Source: Rhodospirillales bacterium | GTDB lineage: Bacteria > Pseudomonadota > Alphaproteobacteria > Micavibrionales > Micavibrionaceae | Direction: 5' to 3' | Length of the DNA: 64,000 nucleotides | Assembly (NCBI GenBank): GCA_023898765.1 | Contig: CP060238.1 | Span: forward strand, 1,488,001-1,552,000 | Shown: positions 58,226-64,000 of the stretch, in pieces | Position numbering within the stretch: position 1 is the stretch's first letter | Layout of the letters: every line of letters starts with the position of its first letter | The notes under the pieces: model-generated | Told to the model about the DNA's origin: nothing | Database searches by the model: none | What the model saw: only the letters and a program-made list of their open reading frames with translations | Position numbers and translations under genes: made by a program

Positions 58226-58766
58226 TCCCCAGTTCCTCACGCAGTTTTTTCAATGTCCGGTGGGCGGAGACTTTCACCGCCGACACATTCATCCCCATTT
58301 CGTTTGCGACTTCCTGCGCACTAAATCCTTCTATCTTAATCATCCGGAAAATCCGCCGCTGCCGCTCCGGCAGACGGGAAAGAGCCAGCTCCACATCCCC
58401 CAGTTCGCTGATGGAAGGTTGAGTGGTTACATGTTCGTCAGAAAATTCCAGAACATCCACCGGCGAAATCCTGTCCTGCCGCCCCGCATAATATTTGCGC
58501 AGATAATCCGTGCGCCGGAAATTCACGATAGCAAGAAGCCAGGGTTTGAAAGGCAGGTCAGGCGAATAGGTTTTCAAGGACTTATGAACCGAAAGAAGCG
58601 TTTCCTGAACGATATCTTCCACCGCATCGGCATCCGATAAAGATCCGGACAAGACATTGCGGATATACGGGACAAGCTGCTGCAAAAGCGTATGATAGGC
58701 GCGTTTGTCTCCCTTCTGCGCCGCCGCCGCAAGCTCTTGCCAGTCCTGTTGGAATTGTCGGGTCAT
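58218..58766 (-). CDS. ECF sigma factor, SigF-like
   Basis: A 182-residue extracytoplasmic-function sigma factor. Region 2 covers about 15-85 (LVPYIRNVLSGSLSDADAVEDI then ETLLSVHKSLKTYSPD split, and PWLLAIVNFRRTDYLRK), region 4 covers about 125-178 (LPERQRRIFRMIKIEGFSAQEVANEMG-type, with the helix-turn-helix NVSAVKVSAHRTLKKL). The ATG at 58766 is chosen by family alignment rather than an extension to 58841. The overlapping downstream nrsF gene shows that it is held by a membrane anti-sigma factor and is likely involved in oxidative or metal stress. Confidence 0.9.
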   Translation of the reverse strand: MTRQFQQDWQELAAAAQKGDKRAYHTLLQQLVPYIRNVLSGSLSDADAVEDIVQETLLSVHKSLKTYSPDLPFKPWLLAIVNFRRTDYLRKYYAGRQDRISPVDVLEFSDEHVTTQPSISELGDVELALSRLPERQRRIFRMIKIEGFSAQEVANEMGMNVSAVKVSAHRTLKKLREELGND

Positions 58767-58840
58767 AAGAGCGACCCTACACGATTTTGCATTCAAAGTA
58801 GAGGGGGTTCGATCCCCTGCCCCTTCTGTCAAGGAAAACA

Positions 58841-58917
58841 TGGTCGGAGTGGAGGGATTCGAACCCCCGGCCCTCTGCTCCCAAAGCAGATGCGCTACCA
58901 GACTGCGCTACACTCCG
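58841..58917 (-). tRNA. tRNA-Pro (anticodon TGG)
   Basis: Minus strand. The acceptor arms CGGAGTG and CACTCCG pair, the anticodon stem TCTGC/GCAGA encloses TTTGGGA with anticodon TGG, the T arm is GGGGG-TTCGAAT-CCCTC, and CCA is encoded. Confidence 0.96.
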
Positions 58918-58948
58918 ACACGGAAAAAGGTTTTTAGACGATTGCGGC

Positions 58949-59449
58949 TTACTCCGCAACGGTAGAATTGAAAAAAGCGCTGCGGACCTTGTCCCCGGCC
59001 TTTATCCCGAGCCGGGCACTCAGCCCGCCGTTGATTTCGAAGACCGCCGCGACCGGGCCATTCGAGGGAATCGTTGTCAAATCGTGCGGACGCGCGTTTT
59101 CGTGGATATGGTGGATGCGCCCATCCTTTTTAATGAAAAGCATATCAAGGGGGATCAGGGTGTTTTTCATCCAGAAATTGCGCTCCGCCTCATCGCCGCC
59201 GAAATAAAACAGCATCCCTGTTTTTTCCGGCATATCCACCCTGTGCATCAGGCCCTGCGCCTGCTGCGCAGGCGTCAGCGCCAGTTCGGCAAAAAACAGG
59301 TGTGTGTTCCCGTCCTGCGTCTCAACCTCCAGCCTGTTCCGAAGGGGAATGTCGGCCCCCTCCTCCGAACACGCCGGAAGCATGAACAAAGCGAGAAGGG
59401 ACATCAGGAAAAAAAAGGCGGCAGCCTGCTTTGGTTTTGTTGGTTTCAT
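58949..59449 (-). CDS. DUF192 exported protein
   Basis: A 166-residue small envelope protein. The N-terminus is a signal sequence with a possible lipobox ending in a cysteine (FFLMSLLALFMLPAC). The DUF192 domain shows LALTPAQQAQGLMHRVDMP, GMLFYF, FWMKNTLIPLDMLFI and the C-terminal VFEINGGLSARLGIKAGD. The role of the family is unknown. It lies between tRNA-Pro and the ArsB-like permease. Confidence 0.85.
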   Translation of the reverse strand: MKPTKPKQAAAFFFLMSLLALFMLPACSEEGADIPLRNRLEVETQDGNTHLFFAELALTPAQQAQGLMHRVDMPEKTGMLFYFGGDEAERNFWMKNTLIPLDMLFIKKDGRIHHIHENARPHDLTTIPSNGPVAAVFEINGGLSARLGIKAGDKVRSAFFNSTVAE

Positions 59450-59470
59450 GCTGCCGCGCCCTTCGTTGTT

Positions 59471-60844
59471 TTACCCGTGGACGGGGGCTGAAAAGAAGGG
59501 GAAGAAAATCCACATGATAACGGAAGAAGCGAAAAGCGCCACCAGCGTCGCCGGCGTGGCATTCTTAAACCAAATCCACGGGGTGATCGAAAGACTTTCC
59601 TTCCCTTCTTTGGAAGCCGCACGTTCCGCAATAGACACGACAAAAACATTCGCAGCGGATCCCAAATGCGTTGCATTTCCGCCCAGACCGACCCCTATCG
59701 CCAGACTCCACCACAAAACGGTAACGTCTATGCCTTGCGTTTGCAGTCCCAGGATGATCGGGATCATCGCTGCGGTGAAAGGAATATTATCAATGGCCGC
59801 AGAAAAGAATGCCCCAACCCACATCAAGACAATCGCCGCGACGAGAATATCAGACTTCACAAACGGCTCGATAAATTGCCCCAGATATTGAAGGAAATGA
59901 CTTTCCTCAACGCCGCCGATAATCACGAACAGGGCCACCAAAAAAACCAGCAGGGAAAGTTCCGTTTGGGCGATGTAATCGTCAATGCTTATCTTATTCG
60001 CGATAAACAGCAGGACCGTCATGCCCAGAGCTGCAATAACCCAGGCATCCCACCCCAAGCTTCCCTGAAACACAAACAAAACGATCATGCCGCCCAAAAC
60101 GAGCAGGGAGGAATACCATATCCTTTTGCTTTTTATGATTCCCTCAAGATCAACATTCAAGGGCTCCGGAATAACATTCAGCCTCTTCCTGAAAAGAAAG
60201 CTCAAACAAGCAAGAGTCAGAAGACAAGCGACAAGGACGATACCGCCCATATGAACCAAAAAGCTTGTAAAATCAATGCCGGCGGCAGAACCGATCATCA
60301 GATTGGGCGGGTCCCCGACCAAAGTCGCAACGCCGCCGATATTGGACAATATAGCCGTTGTCATCAGAAACGGAACCGGGCTGACCCTGAGGGCCTGACA
60401 AATAAGCATGATCAGCGGTCCGAATATGATGACAGTCGTGACATTATTCAGGAAAAGGGACAAAACGGCGATGGACATCCCCAGCATCGCAAGCAACACG
60501 TAGAGCCTCCCCTTGCTCAGCTCCGCTGTGTAATAGGCCAAGGCCTGAAACCCGCCAGTGGGAATCATAATCGCCACAAGGGTCATCATCGCGCCCAGAA
60601 GGAAAATCACGTTCCAGTCAATGATCTCAACGGCCAGCTTTTGATCGTAAAAACCAAACGCCTCTCCCGTAAAAACCATCACGCCCGCACCGACCATTGC
60701 CACCTTTGCCCTGTGAAAACCGTGAATTTCCTCTGTGAAAATAGCGATAAAAGTTACAATCAAAACAATCGCCGACGCTAACATTGACGTATCAAAAGTT
60801 AACGTTTCTACAACCGCTTCCGCTGCAGAGTCACTATCTATCAT
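59471..60844 (-). CDS. ArsB/NhaD/SLC13-type ion transporter
   Basis: A 457-residue permease of the ion transporter superfamily with about 11-12 transmembrane helices. Two inverted-repeat signature segments are visible: LSNIGGVATLVGDPPNLMIG near residue 177 and GVGLGGNATHLGSAANVFVV near 408, plus FLNNVTTVIIFGPL and FFSAAIDNIPFTAAMIP. The substrate may be arsenite, sodium/proton or a dicarboxylate; context does not decide. The start has AGAGGG upstream. A CBS-domain protein lies 57 bases upstream in the same orientation and may regulate it. Confidence 0.85.
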   Translation of the reverse strand: MIDSDSAAEAVVETLTFDTSMLASAIVLIVTFIAIFTEEIHGFHRAKVAMVGAGVMVFTGEAFGFYDQKLAVEIIDWNVIFLLGAMMTLVAIMIPTGGFQALAYYTAELSKGRLYVLLAMLGMSIAVLSLFLNNVTTVIIFGPLIMLICQALRVSPVPFLMTTAILSNIGGVATLVGDPPNLMIGSAAGIDFTSFLVHMGGIVLVACLLTLACLSFLFRKRLNVIPEPLNVDLEGIIKSKRIWYSSLLVLGGMIVLFVFQGSLGWDAWVIAALGMTVLLFIANKISIDDYIAQTELSLLVFLVALFVIIGGVEESHFLQYLGQFIEPFVKSDILVAAIVLMWVGAFFSAAIDNIPFTAAMIPIILGLQTQGIDVTVLWWSLAIGVGLGGNATHLGSAANVFVVSIAERAASKEGKESLSITPWIWFKNATPATLVALFASSVIMWIFFPFFSAPVHG

Positions 60845-60900
60845 CTTACTTACCCTCTATTCTTTTTGTTTTTTTGTTTTTTATAAAAATTTTTTGGTCT

Positions 60901-61425
60901 TTATCGAGAAATCTCATCTACGGGTTTCCGCCGTTTAATATCTGCCTTGATTTGCAAAATGGTGCGGATCGCGCTCTGAGATGAAATCAGTCCGACAAGA
61001 TTCCCCGTTTTTTCATCAACGACAGGAAGCGGGCTGCCGTTATTCGCCATCAGGCGAACGCCTTCTCTCAACGGGGTGTCAGGATCGACCGTCTCGACAT
61101 CGCGGACCATAACCGTTTCAAGCTTTCTTTCCATCAGGCTTTGAAGGCGGGAGGCAAGCCACTCTGTCTGGCCCGTTAAATGATCCAGATTAAGATTAAG
61201 CCCCCGCATCCGGCGGTCTTCTTTTTGCAGCCCCAGCGGCGCCGGTAAAATAGAATTCAGCAAATGGTGAAAGTTAAAAATCCCCAAGAATTTTCCGTTC
61301 GCATCCACAATCGGAACACTGCGAATCCTATGTTTCTGGAAAAGCTCGAGCGCATCTTCGACCCGCATATCCGGCGCTGCCGTTATCAACTCGTTGGTAA
61401 TCATTGCATCAGAGCAAGGCATCAT
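60901..61425 (-). CDS. CBS-domain pair protein
   Basis: A 174-residue protein made of two CBS domains (about 1-60 and 105-168), the Bateman-module fold that binds adenine nucleotides. The first contains VEDALELFQKHRIRSVPIVDANGKF and the second VMVRDVETVDPDTPLREGVRLMA. The middle has a charged linker. It is upstream of the ArsB/SLC13-type permease, suggesting nucleotide-dependent control of transport; that is inference. Confidence 0.85.
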   Translation of the reverse strand: MMPCSDAMITNELITAAPDMRVEDALELFQKHRIRSVPIVDANGKFLGIFNFHHLLNSILPAPLGLQKEDRRMRGLNLNLDHLTGQTEWLASRLQSLMERKLETVMVRDVETVDPDTPLREGVRLMANNGSPLPVVDEKTGNLVGLISSQSAIRTILQIKADIKRRKPVDEISR

Positions 61426-61523
61426 GGACCCTCTTAATTGTTAATTGTATGCCATAAAATTTGGAGCGCACTATATGCCCTTCACATTGCAACGCAATAT
61501 ATTATTTCGAAGATTTTAAAAAA

Positions 61524-63302
61524 TTATCCACTCAACCCGGCGTCATACATCCGGGCATAGACATTGTCATTGGCCAGCAGATCTTCGTGATTGCCGCTTT
61601 CCACGAGCCTTCCCTCTTCCAGCATCAAAATCCTGTCCGCATTTTGAACGGTTGAAAGACGGTGGGCGATAATCAGCGTCGTCCGGCCTTTCTGAAGTTC
61701 CGAAAGCGTTTTCTGGATGGCGCGTTCTGCTTCGTTATCCAGGGCGGACGTGGCCTCATCCAGCAGTAAAATGGGCGCATCGCGCAAGATGGCGCGGGCA
61801 ATGGAGATGCGCTGGCGCTGCCCGCCGGAGAGCTTGACCCCCTCTTCCCCCAGCCTTGTGTCATAGCCCTGCGGGAGCTCACGGATAAAAGCGTCTGCTT
61901 CGGCGGCAATGGCTGCCCTTACGATCTCTTCCCGGCTTGCCCCCTGACGGCCGTAAGCAATATTGGCCTCGGCACTGTCGTCAAAAATCGTAACATCCTG
62001 AGAGACAAGCGCGATATTTTCCCGCAAGCTGCGCAGGGTCATCTCCCTGATGTCGCGCCCGTCAATCAGCACCCGTCCGGCGGTCACATCGAAAAAGCGG
62101 GGAATAAGATTCATAATCGTTGTTTTTCCGCTGCCGGAGCGCCCGACAAGCGCGCTCACCTGCCCGCCTGCGAGCGTAAAAGATACGCCCTCCAGCGCCT
62201 TTTTCTCGTCGTCCTCGTATTGGAACTCGACATTCTCGAAGGTGATTTCAGGTCTGGACAGGGAAACGGACACGGCGCCGGGCGCTTCTTCGACATCGGG
62301 AACCGTATCCATCAGATCGAAAACGCGGTCCGCCGCCCCAAGGCCCGTCTGAAGCTTGTTGTTCAGCCGCGCGAGCTTTTTCATCGGCTCGTAAGACATC
62401 GTAAAGGCCGTAATGAAAGAAAGAAGCTCCCCCGCGCTGGAACGGCCCGCCGCCACTTCGTATCCGCCGTAAACCACAATACCGAAAATCACCACTCCGA
62501 TCAAAAATTCATTGACCGGCGTTGAAAGATTCCCCACCTGAACGGACTTCATAATCAGATCCCGGACGCGGAAAATGGATTTTTCCGCCCGCTCTTTTTC
62601 GTATTCCTCCATACCATAAGCCTTCACCAGCCGTACGCCCTGAAAGATCTGGGACAGGATATCCGATAAATCCGCCATATCGTCCTGAATGCGGCCTGAA
62701 AACTTCCGCAAGCGCTGCCCGATCCAGACAACAAATCCGGCCGCGAAAGGAAAAATCACAAAGGCGCTGCACGCCAAAACCCAGTCCTGATAAAACATGA
62801 CGCCGACAAGGGAAAAGAGGGTAAGGAGGCTCTTCCCAAATCCTGTCAGGCTTTCCACCACCGCCGTGCGCATCACGTTGACGTCGTTTACAACGCGGGA
62901 CAAAAGCTGCCCGCTTGGATTGGCATGAAAAAATTTCAGGTCCAGCGTCATAAAATGGGAAAAAACGGCCTTTTGGATATCCGCCACGATACGCTGCCCG
63001 ATCTGGTTCATCATCACGGTGTGCGCATAGGTGGTGATGCCGCGAAAGAAGAAAATGAGGAAGACCACAAACCCTAAAGACCAGACCTTGTCCAGCTTGC
63101 CAGCCCCAAGAACGTCGTCCATCACCGGCTCGATCATCACGGCAAAAGCCCCCGTCAGCCCCGCCGATACGGCCATAAAAATCATCGCGACAAGAAGGCG
63201 GCCCGCGTAGGGACGCAGGTAGTTGCCGGCCATCCGTTTGATGAGGTCCCAGCTCTTCTTTTTTTCCGTTTTATTGTGCGGTTGCAGCGTGATTTTATCC
63301 AT
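61524..63302 (-). CDS. msbA: MsbA-like ABC exporter, permease-ATPase fusion
   Basis: A 592-residue half-transporter. Six transmembrane helices occupy about residues 25-320. The ATPase domain has Walker A in ALVGRSGSGKTTIMNL, the signature VKLSGGQRQRISIARA and Walker B in ILLLDEATSALD. It resembles lipid-flipping MsbA exporters, which move lipid A-core across the inner membrane; a general multidrug exporter is an alternative. It is divergent from the patatin-like gene. Confidence 0.88.
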   Translation of the reverse strand: MDKITLQPHNKTEKKKSWDLIKRMAGNYLRPYAGRLLVAMIFMAVSAGLTGAFAVMIEPVMDDVLGAGKLDKVWSLGFVVFLIFFFRGITTYAHTVMMNQIGQRIVADIQKAVFSHFMTLDLKFFHANPSGQLLSRVVNDVNVMRTAVVESLTGFGKSLLTLFSLVGVMFYQDWVLACSAFVIFPFAAGFVVWIGQRLRKFSGRIQDDMADLSDILSQIFQGVRLVKAYGMEEYEKERAEKSIFRVRDLIMKSVQVGNLSTPVNEFLIGVVIFGIVVYGGYEVAAGRSSAGELLSFITAFTMSYEPMKKLARLNNKLQTGLGAADRVFDLMDTVPDVEEAPGAVSVSLSRPEITFENVEFQYEDDEKKALEGVSFTLAGGQVSALVGRSGSGKTTIMNLIPRFFDVTAGRVLIDGRDIREMTLRSLRENIALVSQDVTIFDDSAEANIAYGRQGASREEIVRAAIAAEADAFIRELPQGYDTRLGEEGVKLSGGQRQRISIARAILRDAPILLLDEATSALDNEAERAIQKTLSELQKGRTTLIIAHRLSTVQNADRILMLEEGRLVESGNHEDLLANDNVYARMYDAGLSG

Positions 63303-63341
63303 CTATCCGTGTTAAACTGGTCCAAGAGGGTATGCAAGTCT

Positions 63342-64000
63342 ATGACATCCGACACGCAGAGTAAAACACTTGAATTTTCGAAAGCCTCCCCCGGAATCGG
63401 GCTTGCGCTGGGAAGCGGCATGGCGCGGGGATTTGCCCATATCGGCGTTTTAAAGGTTCTGGCAAAACACGGTATTTACCCGGGCATTGTTGCCGGCACG
63501 TCCATCGGCGCGCTTGTCGGAGGGGCGTATCTGGCCGGAAAGCTGGACGTTCTGGAAGACTGGGTTTTGTCCTTAAACCGCTTCAAGATTTTTTCCTATC
63601 TGGACTTCAGGGTTCGCAGCGCCGGGCTTATTGGCGGTGAAAAGCTCGTCAAAATACTCAAAGATCATTTTGAGGACACGAAAATTGAAGACCTTCCCCA
63701 CCCCTTTATCGCGATTGCATCCGATCTGGCAACAGGGCACGAAGTCTGGCTGCGCAAGGGCAATTTCGTGGATGCCATGCGGGCTTCCTTTGCCCTGCCC
63801 GGCGTCTTTCCGCCCGTCGAACGCAATCACAGATTTCTGGTTGACGGCGCGCTGGTGAACCCTGTGCCCGTTTCCGTCTGTCAGGCGCTCGGATCGCGGA
63901 TGACCATCGCCGTGGATCTGAATGCCGATTTGATGGGCAAAACCATCAAGCCCGGTCAGGCCTATCAGACGGTCGCGGGATTTGATATTTTCAACGATCA
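63342..64000 (+). CDS. Patatin-like phospholipase, 3' end beyond the window
   Basis: The visible 219 residues belong to the RssA-type bacterial patatin family. They contain the oxyanion motif GLALGSGMARGFAHIGVL, the catalytic serine in GTSIGALVGGAY and the catalytic aspartate in FLVDGALVNPVPV. AAGAGGG lies upstream of the ATG at 63342. It is probably a lipid acyl hydrolase acting on membrane lipids. It is transcribed away from the msbA-like gene, so the two may share a lipid-related regulatory region. Confidence 0.88.
   Translation, partial: MTSDTQSKTLEFSKASPGIGLALGSGMARGFAHIGVLKVLAKHGIYPGIVAGTSIGALVGGAYLAGKLDVLEDWVLSLNRFKIFSYLDFRVRSAGLIGGEKLVKILKDHFEDTKIEDLPHPFIAIASDLATGHEVWLRKGNFVDAMRASFALPGVFPPVERNHRFLVDGALVNPVPVSVCQALGSRMTIAVDLNADLMGKTIKPGQAYQTVAGFDIFND

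Overview
The window is a contiguous stretch of an alphaproteobacterial chromosome, dense in housekeeping genes. The class assignment rests on gene content and order: a peptidylprolyl isomerase gene followed by trpE-trpG-trpD, the run tpiA-secG-pyrG-kdsA-eno-ftsB-pdhA-pdhB-pdhC-lpd-lipA-coq10-cinA-pgpA-ispDF, a PDH E1 beta subunit carrying its own lipoyl domain, a fused ispDF, the block ntrY-ntrX-trkA-dat-hfq-hflX, the block mltB-rlpA-dacA-tmk-holB-metG-tatD, tig-clpP-lon-hup, and an ECF sigma factor paired with an NrsF-type membrane anti-sigma factor. I cannot name the genus; a free-living or predatory lineage near Rhodospirillales/Micavibrionales would fit, but that is a guess.

Layout. 1-5870 (minus): tryptophan genes trpD (cut by the window edge), trpG and trpE plus a PpiD/SurA-like chaperone, with an oppositely oriented polysaccharide-deacetylase-like gene wedged between trpE and trpG. 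5938-14027 (mostly plus): tpiA, secG, pyrG, kdsA, eno, ftsB and several small unknown genes. 14174-23963 (plus): the pyruvate dehydrogenase and lipoate block, interrupted by unknown genes, a GxxExxY cassette with nested inverted repeats and clusters of palindromic repeats. 23915-27605 (minus, apart from one unknown plus-strand gene at 24969-25439): a glycosyltransferase-like gene, cinA, pgpA, ispDF. 27653-38085 (plus): ntrYX, a secreted unknown, trkA, D-amino acid transaminase, HAD phosphatase, hfq, hflX, inositol-monophosphatase-like. 38128-48065 (minus): mazG, then MBL hydrolase, tatD, metG, holB, tmk, dacA, rlpA, mltB, ydcF. 48142-48535: three tRNAs. 48636-54624 (minus): hup, lon, clpP, tig and tRNA-Leu, with one unknown plus-strand gene. 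54708-63302 (minus): nnr, a sodium:solute symporter, nrsF-sigma, tRNA-Pro, DUF192, an ArsB/SLC13 permease, a CBS protein and an MsbA-like ABC exporter. 63342 to the end (plus): a patatin-like phospholipase cut by the window edge.

The most unusual content is between the housekeeping genes. Several families of short palindromic repeats are scattered in the intergenic gaps, and one copy lies in frame inside pdhB, in the linker between the lipoyl and catalytic domains. The GxxExxY gene is bounded by two nested, symmetrically spaced perfect inverted repeats, and a related solo fragment lies upstream of secG. The kdsA and lipA upstream regions share a promoter module: a -35, a -10 and a near-identical 27-base block at exactly the same 96-base offset. 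A small putative DNA-binding protein between pdhB and pdhC has its own promoter flanked by operator-like palindromes. I see no CRISPR array, prophage, integrase, transposase, rRNA or recognisable defence operon.
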